Below, one piece after another: positions 34,771 through 44,390 of a stretch of 64,000 nt of DNA. The DNA is from JBDGYW01 sp964580055 (GTDB lineage: Bacteria > Gemmatimonadota > Gemmatimonadetes > Gemmatimonadales > GWC2-71-9). The stretch's first letter is position 1. Every line of letters starts with the position of its first letter. The position numbers were made by a program, and so were the translations under genes. Where the stretch lies: assembly GCA_964580055.1 (NCBI GenBank), contig CAZOJI010000001.1, forward strand, positions 62,001-126,000. The letters are read 5' to 3'. The notes beneath the pieces are model-generated. The model had not been told where the DNA came from. It made no database searches and saw only the letters and a program-made list of their open reading frames with translations.

Positions 34771-36507
34771 ATGACTACCCGAAGTCGACTCGGTGTTTCG
34801 CTCGTGACCGCGCTAGTTCTCTCCATGATTTCCGCGCCCGCGGGGGCTCAGGGCCCGGACCTCAGGTTCGATCACAACCACACGTACGCCGAGGTAGTCG
34901 ACTACCTCAACGAGGTTGTCAGGACCTATCCGGAGATTGCTACGCTTCACAATATCGGGAAGAGCTACGACGACAGAGACCTGCTGGTGCTGGAAGTAAC
35001 CAGTCAGAGCACGGGCGAGGGGCTCTCCAAACCGGGCTTTTGGATCGACGGAAACCTCCATGCGAGCGAGGTCATGGGAGCTGAAGTCACTCTTAAGAAC
35101 ATAGATGTGCTGGTCAAGCAGTACGACATCGATCCGTTCGTCACCAATCTGGTTGACACGAGGACCATCTATTTGATGCCCAAACTGAACCCGGACGGCT
35201 CGGATTACTACCTGACGCACCCGGACGGAATGCGCAGCAGCGTTAGGCCTCACGACGGCGACGGAGACGGCTTCCTCGATGAAGACCCACCGGAAGATCT
35301 CGACGGCGACGGCAACATCACGCGGATGCGAGTACGAGATGCCACCGGGCCGATGAAGACATCGGCAGACGATCCACGGCTCATGGAGGAGGTCGAGGCC
35401 GGCGAGCCCGGCGAGTGGAGGGTCTACAGCGAAGGCATCGACAACGACTATGACGGCAGCTACAACGAAGATGGAGTCGGTGGCCTCGACATCAATAGAA
35501 ACTGGCCCGCCCAGTGGCAACAGGAACATATCCAGGGAGGTGCCGGCCCTTATCCGCTGTCCGAGCCCGAGACGCGTGCCGTGGCCGAGTTCTTGTTCTC
35601 GCATCCCAACGTCACTGGGGTCATCAACCACCACATGGCCGGCAACTTCGTGTACCGGCCGCCGACGGCAAAGCACTTCGATCCGGTGACGGGAGAAGAG
35701 ATCCCCATGGCTCCGGTGGACGAGGCAGTGTTCCGGTTCTTCGGCAACAAGTACTCGGAGCTGATCAACGATCAGGAAGTGAGGCCGGTCTTCGGCAGGA
35801 GCGGCCCTCCACGGTACGGAGCCATTTGGGGAGTCATGATTGGCTGGGCGTACGATCATTACGGCGTGTTCAGTTGGGTGCCTGAGATGGGATCGTTCGT
35901 GCCCTTCGCCGACTACGACGACGACGGTGAGGCTACAGAATTGGAGCGCCTCCGCTGGAACGATACCGAAATGAACGGTACTGTGTTTGTCGACTGGACC
36001 CCCTACAACCACCCTCAGCTCGGCGAGGTCGAGATCGGTGGCTTCCTCCGCAAGACATACGACTCAGGGCGCATGCAGTACAACAACGTAATGTGCACAC
36101 CGGGCCCGATCTTCGAGGAGTTTCTCAAAGAGCACACTGACTGGAATCTCTGGCTGGCTTCGATGTCGCCGCTCGTGCGGGTCACTGAAGTGATAGCGGC
36201 CCCCCAGGAGTCCGGATACATACGTGTTACCGCCAAAGTGCAGAACCAGGGCTATCTCCCCACTAATGTGACGGAACAGGCGATCCGCAACGAGACAGCC
36301 AAACCGGTCAGGGTCTCGATCTCGCTCCAAGATGCGGAATTGGTATTTGGTGACAGGACGAGAGACATAGGGCACCTCGAGGGCGATCATGCCCCGCCAG
36401 TGGAAGTGGAGTGGATGATCCGCAGGACCGGAAGGCGTCAGCCGACGGTCGAGGTCACGGCGGTGTCGGAGAAAGGCGGCTCACACTCATATACGCTTGG
36501 TGGTTGA
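34771..36507 (+). CDS. Secreted M14 zinc carboxypeptidase with Asp-rich insert (copy 3)
   Basis: 578 residues from the ATG at 34771; an ATG at 34747 would add 8 residues but the GGGGGAACCAC site favours the former. Sec signal VSLVTALVLSMISAPAGAQ. Zinc ligands in NLHASEV and VINHHMAG; FSWVPEMGSF supplies the likely Glu. Insert HDGDGDGFLDEDPPEDLDGD and IDNDYDGSYNED is the same Asp-rich element as in copies 1 and 2. A C-terminal beta domain (about 450-578) follows. The three proteins share the same domain order but differ through most of their length, so they are old paralogues, perhaps with different peptide preference. Confidence 0.9.
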   Translation: MTTRSRLGVSLVTALVLSMISAPAGAQGPDLRFDHNHTYAEVVDYLNEVVRTYPEIATLHNIGKSYDDRDLLVLEVTSQSTGEGLSKPGFWIDGNLHASEVMGAEVTLKNIDVLVKQYDIDPFVTNLVDTRTIYLMPKLNPDGSDYYLTHPDGMRSSVRPHDGDGDGFLDEDPPEDLDGDGNITRMRVRDATGPMKTSADDPRLMEEVEAGEPGEWRVYSEGIDNDYDGSYNEDGVGGLDINRNWPAQWQQEHIQGGAGPYPLSEPETRAVAEFLFSHPNVTGVINHHMAGNFVYRPPTAKHFDPVTGEEIPMAPVDEAVFRFFGNKYSELINDQEVRPVFGRSGPPRYGAIWGVMIGWAYDHYGVFSWVPEMGSFVPFADYDDDGEATELERLRWNDTEMNGTVFVDWTPYNHPQLGEVEIGGFLRKTYDSGRMQYNNVMCTPGPIFEEFLKEHTDWNLWLASMSPLVRVTEVIAAPQESGYIRVTAKVQNQGYLPTNVTEQAIRNETAKPVRVSISLQDAELVFGDRTRDIGHLEGDHAPPVEVEWMIRRTGRRQPTVEVTAVSEKGGSHSYTLGG

Positions 36508-36661
36508 TTGTCTCTGCAGCGGCGAATGAGGTCCGCGGAGACATCTCGTTGGCTTTGCGGGTGTCGGGCCTCCATGCGAGGAGGCCGGGCGCCCACTGGT
36601 TTTTGCAGGCGTTCATAGGCCCGGGGTGGCGGGCGAGATCAAAATTCAGGAGGCTGCTTTC

Positions 36662-37987
36662 ATGCGTTGTGTAGTACAGTGTCTGACTGTCGGTTTGCTG
36701 GGACTCTTGTTGGTTCCTGCGCTTCCCGCGGAAACAGATGCGCAGGAAGCTCGACGTCGTTGGGAGCGAATGTGCCAGATTCGCAAGGACAAGTTCGATC
36801 TGATTCTTCCGGAGGTGATGCGGGAGAACGGGGTCGACATGTGGATTACTACGGTGCGTGAAGGCGACTACGGTCCCCTCTACGAAGATATGGGCCGGGG
36901 CTACCCGGGCGACCTGGGGTTCTACGTCTTTACCGATCGCGGCGGCGACCGGATAGAGCGAGCAGCACTGGGCGTGGGGGGGTATCTGCTCGAGGAGTGC
37001 GGAGTCTACGACATCGTAACGGGCGCAGGAGAGCTGGCCGACTTCGTCGCCGAGCGCGACCCCGAAACGATAGGCCTGAACATGTCGAGCAGTATAGGCG
37101 CTGCGGACGGTCTGTCGCACACGAGCTATCAATACCTTCGAGAGACTCTCGGAAATCGCTATGCCTCGCGTTTCGTTTCGGCAGAAAAGCTGGTTTCCGA
37201 TTTCAGGTCACGCCGTGTTGCTACGGAGATTGCGGCCTTTGCCGAGGCGGGGGAGATGTCGCGTGAGATCGCGGAACGGGCGTTTTCGAATGAGGTGATA
37301 ACTCCGGGTGTGACGGCGCTCGAAGATGTGGCGTGGTGGATCAAAGACCAATTGTTGGCCCGCGGGTTCGGCGATTCGTTCGACATGCCGTCCATCTACA
37401 TCACGGGCCCCGAGGGCATCGAAGCGGTTTCGAATGAGCGCATCATCCAGCGCGGCGATCTGATAATGATCGACTGGGGACTCGGCTTCCTGAACATGTA
37501 CACCGACATGAAACGGATCGTATACGTCCTCAAAGAAGGGGAGACAGCGGTACCGCCGGGCATCCAACACGCTTTCGATCAAGGACGTCGCGTGCGAGAG
37601 GTCATTCGTCAGACCATCGAGCCCGGTTATACCGCCGCGGAGACGCTCGAGCGGTTGGAGCAGGCGATCACGGATGCCGGGTTCCACATGATGGAGGAGT
37701 TCAACGTCACGTCGGACACGGACAAGACGGAGGTCATGATCGGGTGCCATTCGGTTGGCAACACCGGCCACGGGATCGGCCCGTCAATTGCATGGTTCAA
37801 CCCGCTCAGGCTCACATTCGAGATCAAGCCTACGAACATGTTTGTGATCGAGCTGTTCGCGTACACCGCCGCACCCGAGTTCGGAGGGGCGAAGGTGCGC
37901 ATCCCACTCGAAGATGACGCAATCGTAACAGAACGCGGCGTTGAGTGGTTGTATCCGATCAATGAGAGGATACTGCTGGTCAGGTAG
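36662..37987 (+). CDS. Secreted M24-family metallopeptidase (second copy)
   Basis: 441 residues from the ATG at 36662, with AGGAGG eight bases upstream. Sec signal LTVGLLGLLLVPALPAETDA. Metal ligands: Asp in IDWGLGF, Asp 11 residues on in YTDMKR, His in VGNTGHGIG, Glu in FVIELFAY and Glu in PLEDDAIVTE. The N-terminal creatinase-like half covers 30-190. It has the same architecture as the lipoprotein at 9073 but a cleavable signal instead of a lipobox. It lies 154 bases after the third M14 gene and fits the Xaa-Pro step of peptide breakdown. Confidence 0.88.
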   Translation: MRCVVQCLTVGLLGLLLVPALPAETDAQEARRRWERMCQIRKDKFDLILPEVMRENGVDMWITTVREGDYGPLYEDMGRGYPGDLGFYVFTDRGGDRIERAALGVGGYLLEECGVYDIVTGAGELADFVAERDPETIGLNMSSSIGAADGLSHTSYQYLRETLGNRYASRFVSAEKLVSDFRSRRVATEIAAFAEAGEMSREIAERAFSNEVITPGVTALEDVAWWIKDQLLARGFGDSFDMPSIYITGPEGIEAVSNERIIQRGDLIMIDWGLGFLNMYTDMKRIVYVLKEGETAVPPGIQHAFDQGRRVREVIRQTIEPGYTAAETLERLEQAITDAGFHMMEEFNVTSDTDKTEVMIGCHSVGNTGHGIGPSIAWFNPLRLTFEIKPTNMFVIELFAYTAAPEFGGAKVRIPLEDDAIVTERGVEWLYPINERILLVR

Positions 37988-38049
37988 GGCGTTGGTAGCG
38001 CAGTCTTTCATCGAGAGAGTCAGCGCCAATGCTGTGGTGCTGACTCTTC

Positions 38050-38598
38050 TCAGATCGGCCTGAACAGCTCCTCCAGCTCTAGCTCGAACCGCGCCACGGC
38101 CCCTTCTGGGGTCCACAGGAGGCGTTCTCGTTCAACCGAAGGGAATTGAGCCTCGGGAGTCCATACCTCGACGACTTTCTGGTCGGGATCGACAATCCAG
38201 TAAAGCGGTATGCCTACCTCTTGGTACAGGCGGCGCTTAGAGAATCGGTCTTGCCGAGCAGTGCCGGGGCTCAGAACCTCCACGACGAGAAGCAAGGCTG
38301 TTATGTCGCTCCACTCGTCGGTTCGAGCTTCCGCGAGATTTGCGACGAACAAGTCCGGTTGGACCAGCGTGTCGGGGCTCCAAGAGATGTCGGCTGGGGA
38401 TACGAGCACCTCACCCAATGCAACGCGGTCAACGTAGTCACCCAATAGGCGCGCCAGGCGGACTACAACGCGCTGGTGCCATCTACGCGGCGCCGGAGTC
38501 ACCAGCAGCTCTCCGTGCACCGCCTCGTAGCGCTTCCCGTCGTCGGGGAGGTTACGGACCATTTCAGCGGAGTAGTAGACAGGGACGGCCATGCCCAT
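38050..38598 (-). CDS. Uma2-family (DUF820) putative endonuclease
   Basis: 182 residues; ATG at 38598, with GAGG seven bases upstream. Restriction-endonuclease-like fold: the active-site pattern is PD in LVQPDLFVANL, then LLLVVEVLSPGTARQD with Glu, and SKRRLYQEVGIPLYWIVDPD. DUF820 proteins are abundant in Cyanobacteria and several other phyla. Their biological role is not settled; many lie near mobile or defence genes, which this one does not. It is convergent with the M24 gene, 62 bases apart. Confidence 0.88.
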   Translation of the reverse strand: MGMAVPVYYSAEMVRNLPDDGKRYEAVHGELLVTPAPRRWHQRVVVRLARLLGDYVDRVALGEVLVSPADISWSPDTLVQPDLFVANLAEARTDEWSDITALLLVVEVLSPGTARQDRFSKRRLYQEVGIPLYWIVDPDQKVVEVWTPEAQFPSVERERLLWTPEGAVARFELELEELFRPI

Positions 38599-38866
38599 AA
38601 TGTGGCCTCGGCGAGACTATGTAAGCAAGAATCGAACACTCGCCATTGTAACACGTCGTGGGGACATGGCCGTCATCAATTCGACGCGTGGTGTGGCTTG
38701 GTTGTGCGGAATGGTTCTGCATGAAGTGTGTGGTTTTGTGGACCGGAGATCATCTTTGTCGAAGCGGTATTGCTAGCCCCGCCCTCCCTCCTTTGCAGCC
38801 ATATGACTATCATGAACGGGCCGTTTCCTTCAGGGTTTGAAAGGCGGAGTTTCATCTGGGAGAACA

Positions 38867-39736
38867 ATGAGATACGAAGGAACTCTCTATCGACCACCCT
38901 CGGAGGCGCGGTCATTCATCCTCCAAGCGACTATTGGTTGCTCGCACAACCTGTGCACCTACTGCGACATGTATCGGGACAGGGAGTTCCGCGTCAGGGA
39001 CTTCGAGGAATTGGCCGAGGATATTGCCGAAGCGGCGCGGTTGTACCCGGCAGTGACGAAGGTGTTCGTTGCGGACGGCGATCCACTGGTTATGGACACG
39101 AGTCTGTGGCTTCAGATACTCGGGAGTCTGCGCGAGAGCTTCAGCGAGCTGCGTCGCGTTTCGGCATACGCCACAGCCGAGAACGTGCTCGAGAAGAGTG
39201 GCGAAGATCTCGTGGCACTCCGGGAAGCGGGCCTGACCCTGCTCTACATCGGTCCCGAGTCCGGCGATCCCGTGACACTTAAGAGAATCGTCAAAGGCGG
39301 GACGTTCGAGGATCACGCTGAGGCTGCAAGAAAGGCTCGTGCCGCCGGAATGAAGCTGAGCGTGATAATGCTGTTGGGTGCAGGAGGCGTAGAGCGAACG
39401 GAACAGCACGCGCACGAATCAGCCCGGCTCATCACCGAGATGGATCCTGAGTTTTTGTCGGCCCTGACGCTCACGGTCATTCCCGGAACGCCCATTCAGC
39501 GGATGATGGAGAACGGCCGATTCGAGCTTCCTAGTATCCCCGGCCTGTTGCGCGAGCTCCGAACAATAGTCGCCGAGTCGGAGCCCACCGCGGCCATCTT
39601 TCGCACTAATCACGCGTCCAACTACCTGCCGATCGAGGGTCGACTGCCTCGGGATGGTGACAGGATAGTGGCAACAATAGATTCCGCGCTCAGGGGAGAG
39701 ATCCCGCTCAGACCGGAGTACTATCGTGCGCTGTGA
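38867..39736 (+). CDS. Radical SAM protein (CX4CX2C type)
   Basis: 289 residues from the ATG at 38867, after GGGAG; an earlier frame start at 38837 lacks a ribosome site. The cluster motif is TIGCSHNLCTYCDMY, a CX4CX2C spacing typical of the elongator-protein/YgiQ-like branch that begins with GCxHNxCxxC. Later motifs VFVADGDPLV, LTLLYIGPESGD and VIMLLGAGGVE are SAM-binding strands. No extra iron-sulfur (SPASM) domain follows. The reaction is unknown. It lies 39 bases upstream of the M20 amidohydrolase gene and may share its transcript. Confidence 0.88.
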   Translation: MRYEGTLYRPPSEARSFILQATIGCSHNLCTYCDMYRDREFRVRDFEELAEDIAEAARLYPAVTKVFVADGDPLVMDTSLWLQILGSLRESFSELRRVSAYATAENVLEKSGEDLVALREAGLTLLYIGPESGDPVTLKRIVKGGTFEDHAEAARKARAAGMKLSVIMLLGAGGVERTEQHAHESARLITEMDPEFLSALTLTVIPGTPIQRMMENGRFELPSIPGLLRELRTIVAESEPTAAIFRTNHASNYLPIEGRLPRDGDRIVATIDSALRGEIPLRPEYYRAL

Positions 39737-39774
39737 AGTTCTCGAGCGAGTAGTGAAAAGGAGACGCTGAAACA

Positions 39775-41103
39775 ATGAAGAACAACAAAACGTGTACCGC
39801 TCTAGCCTCTGTTTTCATCGCGCTTTTGACGGTCGGTCCAGCCACCGCCCAACAGACGTCGAACGTCACGCAGCTCAGAGCCGAGATCGATCGGAGGGCC
39901 GCGGAAATCGAGAACGACGTCATTGAATGGCGCAGAGATATCCACCAACACCCCGAACTGGGTAACCGCGAGTTTCGGACAGCAGGAATCGTTGCCGATC
40001 ATCTTCGCAGTCTGGGCATTGAGGTACGGACTGAAATGGCGCACACCGGAGTCGTGGGATTGCTGCGTGGTGGGCTGCCTGGCCCCGTGGTGGCACTGCG
40101 CGCCGACATGGATGCGCTTCCGGTCACCGAGCTTGCGGACGTGCCGTTCGCTTCGAGAGTGACCACCGAGTACAACGGGCAAGAGGTGGGGGTGATGCAC
40201 GCCTGCGGGCACGACGTGCATACTGCCGTGTTGATGGGCGCCGCAGAGGTTTTGGCCGGCATGCGCGATCGGCTGCCCGGAACCGTGAAGTTCATATTCC
40301 AACCGGCGGAAGAAGGTGCGCCGGCCGGTGAGAGAGGCGGCGCGTCGCTTATGATCGAGGAGGGCGCCCTCGACAATCCTCGCCCCGAGGTGATCTTCGG
40401 GCTTCACACGGGCGGAACCGCAGTTGGCACCATCCGCTATCGTACCGGAGGAATCCTCGCCAGCGCGCAGACACTGAGAATAAAGGTGATGGGCAGCCAG
40501 ACTCACGGAGCCTCACCGTGGGAAGGAATTGACCCCATAGTCGTGTCCTCCCAGATCGTTTTGGGTCTTCAGACCATAATCAGTCGTCAGTCGGACATTT
40601 CCACGGCCGCCGCCGTGGTCACGATCGGGAGCATCCATGGTGGATTGCGCAGCAACATCATCCCCGACAGCGTTGTGTTGGTGGGCACGATCCGTACCCT
40701 GGATCCTGAAATGCAGACGAAGATTGAGGAGAGAATTCGGAGGACCGTGCAGGGCATCGCGCAGAGTGCGGGAGCAACGGCGGAAGTGTACATATCCGAT
40801 GGTCTACCGATCACTTACAACGATCCGGATCTCACCAGGCGCATGACGCCAACCTTGGAGCGCGTTGCTGTAAATGGCGATGCCGCGGTGCGCACTCCGT
40901 CGACAGGCGCTGAGGATTTCTCATATTACCAACAGGCGATACCCGGGATGTTCTTCTTTCTCGGAGGGGTACCGGAAGGAGTTGACCCGGAGGACGCGGC
41001 GCCACATCACTCGCCCCACTTCTTCTTTGATGAGGCGGGTATCGAGGTGGGTGTGAGGGCCCTGTCGCACCTGGTCGTGGACTACATGACGCAGGAACGG
41101 TAG
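39775..41103 (+). CDS. M20-family amidohydrolase/aminoacylase, exported
   Basis: 442 residues. Sec signal TALASVFIALLTVGPATAQ. Metal-binding landmarks: LRADMDALPV, GVMHACGHDVHTAVLMGA (His, Asp), IFQPAEEGAPAGERGG (Glu pair) and GLHTGGT. A dimerisation domain lies at about 220-330 and the C-terminal His is in EDAAPHHSPHF. Members hydrolyse N-acyl amino acids or amide bonds (hippurate/IAA-amino-acid hydrolases). Ribosome site AAGGAGA is 12 bases before the ATG. It fits the local theme of external peptide and amide use. Confidence 0.9.
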   Translation: MKNNKTCTALASVFIALLTVGPATAQQTSNVTQLRAEIDRRAAEIENDVIEWRRDIHQHPELGNREFRTAGIVADHLRSLGIEVRTEMAHTGVVGLLRGGLPGPVVALRADMDALPVTELADVPFASRVTTEYNGQEVGVMHACGHDVHTAVLMGAAEVLAGMRDRLPGTVKFIFQPAEEGAPAGERGGASLMIEEGALDNPRPEVIFGLHTGGTAVGTIRYRTGGILASAQTLRIKVMGSQTHGASPWEGIDPIVVSSQIVLGLQTIISRQSDISTAAAVVTIGSIHGGLRSNIIPDSVVLVGTIRTLDPEMQTKIEERIRRTVQGIAQSAGATAEVYISDGLPITYNDPDLTRRMTPTLERVAVNGDAAVRTPSTGAEDFSYYQQAIPGMFFFLGGVPEGVDPEDAAPHHSPHFFFDEAGIEVGVRALSHLVVDYMTQER

Positions 41104-41145
41104 GATACGCACCCGGGCAGGCTCGCAAACATCGCACGAGGTCCA

Positions 41146-41167
41146 GGCAGCGTAGGTGGACGCTGCC
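41146..41167. terminator. Hairpin between convergent M20 and permease genes
   Basis: GGCAGCGT pairs with ACGCTGCC around AGGTGG. It is placed to end both convergent transcripts, although no T-run follows. Confidence 0.45.
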
Positions 41168-41205
41168 CGCTGCACGTCAGGTCGATAGGGTTTCTTGCCT
41201 CAGAA

Positions 41206-44004
41206 TCACTCCGATCTCAGAGCCTTCATGGGATCCACGGAAGCTGCTCGTCGCGCCGGCAAGTAGGTGGCGAGCAATGCCACGGCGCAGAGTATTCCCG
41301 GCACACCGAGGAAAGTCACCGGGTCGATTGCGTTCACTCCGTAGATCAGGTTTTCCATCAACCTGCTGGCGCCAAGCGCGATGCCCGTGCCGAGGGCCAC
41401 ACCTATGCCGACCATGGTCATTCCCTTTCTGATAACCATACCCACCACATTGTTCGAGCCCGCACCGAGCGCTACGCGGATTCCGATTTCATGAGTGCGT
41501 TGGCTGACCGAATACGCCATTACGCTGTATATGCCGACGGCAGCCAGGATCATGCCGAGAACTCCGAAGATACCGAGAGCAGCTCCACCGAGCCTGGCGG
41601 GGAACAGGGCGACCCCCAAAGTGCTGGTCATGGTTCGGAGGTCGGCAACGGGCATGGCTGAGTCGAGGCGCTGGACTTCGCTTCGAACAGAGGCGGCCAG
41701 CGCATTTGGTTTACCGCTGGTTCTGATGTGAGCCGTCATCGGGAAGCTCCATTCCTGAGCCTGCGGAAAGTACATGTAGGCAGTGGGGTCCTCACCCAGG
41801 CTCCAGTACTTACCCGTCGGCACCACGCCAATGACTTCCTTGTCCTCTCCTGCGGTGTGCACCGTGCGGCCGATAGCGTTCTCTCCGGGCCAGAAACGAT
41901 TGGCGAACTGCTGGTTGACGACCATGACCTTCGCGCCGTCGCGGTCATCCATTTCCAAGAAGGGGCGGCCTGAAAGGACAGGTATTCCCATGGCATCGAA
42001 ATACCCCGGCGTGACCACGTTGTACCGGATACTCATGTTCTCGTTGGGGCCTGGCTCATATCCTGGTATCCTGACACCACGGTCTGAACTGCTGAGTGTG
42101 AGCGGAACCATGCGCGCGAAACCGACAGCTTCCACACCGGGCAGCGAGGAGAGGCCCGTTTCCAGCTCCCGGTAGAAGACCTCGGCTCTCTCGCGGTCAT
42201 ATCCCTGGAGGCCCGGGTCGACAGACGCGAGCAGCAGGTTGTTCTCGTCGAAACCCTTGTCGACGTTTGTGGCCTTCTGCAGCCCTCGCAGGAACAAGCC
42301 TGAGCTAATCAGCAACACAATGGACAACGCCGTTTGTGCGATGACCAATGTGCGGATCAACCGGTGTTTGCCTCCGGGTTCGCGCGATGCCTCACCCTTG
42401 AGTGCAGTCACGGTTTCAGGTCTGGACGCCTGCAGGGCGGGCGCCAGGCCAAATAGAATCCCCGTGAGAATTGACAAACCCAGTGCGAACAGGAGCACCG
42501 TCCCATTCAGCGCAAGGTCAAAGTCGGTGGTGAAGTCGAGAGGGAGAGTCAGGGAGTTGGCAATTCCCACAGCCCAATAGGCCAGCGCGAGCCCGGCCGC
42601 CCCGGCAATCAACGAGAACAACAGACTCTCCGTGAGGAGTTGAGTGATCAAACGACCACGCCTGGCACCCAGGCTCAAGCGGATGCCCATTTCCTTGCGT
42701 CTCTCACCGGCGCGCGCGAGGAATAGATTCGCGACGTTTATGCATGCAATCATCAGGAGGACGGCGACTACCGCCATTGTCAGAGCCGACATGCCTACCT
42801 GCGCGTTACGCAGCATCGGGTGAAGGCCGGCCTCATTCTGGGGCACGAGGTGAATACCTGATTCCTCGTAGTGATCGGGATACTCGTCTCGAAGCTGTAG
42901 GATGAACGCATCGAGGTTCTGCCTGCATTGCTCGACACTAACGCCCGGCGCACGCCGTGCGACTACGGACATCCAGTTATTTCCACGGGCCTCGATGAAA
43001 TCAATACCCGGGATCAGCTCTCGCTGCATCATGAGCGGGGCGTACAGCGGCGGGTCGATAATGGGCATCGTGCCCTTGAAACCCTCTCGGGCGACGCCAA
43101 CCACCGTCCAAGACTGACCGTTCAGTGTCACCGTCTTGCCAACCACTGAAGGATCCGCGCCGAAGCGAGTCTGCCAGAAAGAGTGTCCCAGCACCACCAC
43201 GCGGTGCGCCCCGGGATCGACTGCCTCCTCAGGTAGGAACCCCCTGCCCAGTGCTGGAGGTGCACCCAATACGTCGAAGTAGTTCGCCGACACCATGTTT
43301 GCCATGAGGCGTTCACTTCTCCCGTCGGCGCTCAAGCTGACGGGCACGAAAGTCCAGGTCGCAACTTGCCCGTCGAACGCCTCAACCCTATCGCGAAGGT
43401 CCTGGTAGTGGGGGACGGAGTTGGATCCCCAAAGCATGTCACCGGGCCAGCTTCTATACAGTTGCACGAGCTCGTCGTCGTTCCTGACCTCGGGGAGAGG
43501 CCGGAACAACATGGCGTGCACGGCACTGAACACCGCGGCGTTGAGGCCGATTCCCAATGCCAGCGTCAAAACCGCTGCCGCAGTGAACATCGGATTCTTG
43601 AGGAGCATCCGTACTGCGAACGTCAGATCGTGACGGAGATTTCCGATAACGGTACGCATGTTAGTGGGAAGATTGCTCATGTTACCATCCATGTTGGCAC
43701 GCTGATCGCTATTGTGACAGTTTTGCGTCATTTGCGCGTCAGTTTGCTGCCCCAGGCGCTTTTCGGTTTGCGTGAGAGCGTGTCGAGCTACATCCCAACG
43801 CACACCGAGGGCGTTGCGCAGTATGTTCCACCGTACACGAATCCAGTGGCGCACGACGCCATCAGTCGTGTCCTTTCTCGATTCGAGCTGATGCACGAGG
43901 TCCAACCCGTAAACTTGCCTGAAACGGCGCGGGTAGGGTTTCGGCAGTACCTGGATAGTGAGGCCGAGTCTCTCGTACCGCGGATTTCGGAAGGTTCGAC
44001 TCAC
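41206..44004 (-). CDS. ADOP-type (MacB/FtsX) ABC permease
   Basis: 932 residues from a GTG at 44004, with GGAGG four bases upstream. Acidobacterial duplicated orphan permeases have a short cytoplasmic N-terminus (YPRRFRQVYGLDLVHQLE), then a MacB periplasmic domain after the first helix (FTAAAVLTLALGIGLNAAVF). They have two FtsX units with eight transmembrane helices in all (for instance VLLMIACINVANLFLARAGE and LGMILAAVGIYSVMAYSVSQ). The C-terminus LPARRAASVDPMKALRSE is diagnostic. No ATPase gene is adjacent, as usual for ADOP. Divergent from a PadR regulator, the common pairing. Substrate unknown; perhaps efflux of peptides or amphiphiles. Confidence 0.93.
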   Translation of the reverse strand: MSRTFRNPRYERLGLTIQVLPKPYPRRFRQVYGLDLVHQLESRKDTTDGVVRHWIRVRWNILRNALGVRWDVARHALTQTEKRLGQQTDAQMTQNCHNSDQRANMDGNMSNLPTNMRTVIGNLRHDLTFAVRMLLKNPMFTAAAVLTLALGIGLNAAVFSAVHAMLFRPLPEVRNDDELVQLYRSWPGDMLWGSNSVPHYQDLRDRVEAFDGQVATWTFVPVSLSADGRSERLMANMVSANYFDVLGAPPALGRGFLPEEAVDPGAHRVVVLGHSFWQTRFGADPSVVGKTVTLNGQSWTVVGVAREGFKGTMPIIDPPLYAPLMMQRELIPGIDFIEARGNNWMSVVARRAPGVSVEQCRQNLDAFILQLRDEYPDHYEESGIHLVPQNEAGLHPMLRNAQVGMSALTMAVVAVLLMIACINVANLFLARAGERRKEMGIRLSLGARRGRLITQLLTESLLFSLIAGAAGLALAYWAVGIANSLTLPLDFTTDFDLALNGTVLLFALGLSILTGILFGLAPALQASRPETVTALKGEASREPGGKHRLIRTLVIAQTALSIVLLISSGLFLRGLQKATNVDKGFDENNLLLASVDPGLQGYDRERAEVFYRELETGLSSLPGVEAVGFARMVPLTLSSSDRGVRIPGYEPGPNENMSIRYNVVTPGYFDAMGIPVLSGRPFLEMDDRDGAKVMVVNQQFANRFWPGENAIGRTVHTAGEDKEVIGVVPTGKYWSLGEDPTAYMYFPQAQEWSFPMTAHIRTSGKPNALAASVRSEVQRLDSAMPVADLRTMTSTLGVALFPARLGGAALGIFGVLGMILAAVGIYSVMAYSVSQRTHEIGIRVALGAGSNNVVGMVIRKGMTMVGIGVALGTGIALGASRLMENLIYGVNAIDPVTFLGVPGILCAVALLATYLPARRAASVDPMKALRSE

Positions 44005-44125
44005 ACGGCCTCCGCGGGACGGTCCGGGGGCTTCGAGAGCGTGTCGTCGGCGAGCTTCGCTAGCAACTCCGCGTCGGCGAACAGCACCTTCGCTGCAACT
44101 CCAGGTTGTTGGTGACTCCTTCCTC

Positions 44126-44144
44126 TATACGCATTTTGCGTATA
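44126..44144. promoter_or_regulatory. Perfect 19-base palindrome upstream of the permease
   Basis: TATACGCA-TTT-TGCGTATA, 122 bases before the permease start. AT-rich palindromes of this size are typical operator sites; PadR is the obvious candidate protein. Confidence 0.5.
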
Positions 44145-44341
44145 CGCGGTTTCGGGTGAGCGAGCACCTAACAGCCGGTTGCGAGTCGGCTCGGTGTTCG
44201 ACCGCCATCTCAGTCATGCTTGGGAGCGTAGTACACAGATGCGCGAGTCAGCATTTGCTCGAATCGGTGCGGCAGAGTTGGTCGAGAACCTCGTGGGATC
44301 CGACAATCACCGCTCCTGAAACTACTCGAACGGCCCTCACG

Positions 44342-44370
44342 TATTACCAAATAGTATATTACCGAATAGT
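44342..44370. promoter_or_regulatory. Tandem 14-base repeats before padR-like gene
   Basis: TATTACCAAATAGT and TATTACCGAATAGT differ at one base and repeat with a 15-base period, ending 20 bases before the PadR-type start codon. They could be autoregulatory operators and overlap the expected -10/-35 region. Confidence 0.5.
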
Positions 44371-44390
44371 GACATATTCAGAGGCTTATC

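Larger units (their letters stand above)
44005..44390. other. Divergent control region between ADOP permease and PadR
   Basis: 386 bases. It holds a perfect palindrome at 44126-44144 on the permease side and two 14-base direct repeats at 44342-44370 on the PadR side, both likely regulator sites. A short minus-strand frame directly before the permease ends in a TGA overlapping the permease GTG but has no recognisable start. Confidence 0.5.

Noticed and set aside
34813..36012. A 399-codon open frame on the minus strand opposite the third M14 gene
   Set aside because: It is antisense to a gene with zinc-ligand motifs, a signal peptide and a ribosome site. Its text is His/Val-rich without domains, a shadow of GC-rich codons.
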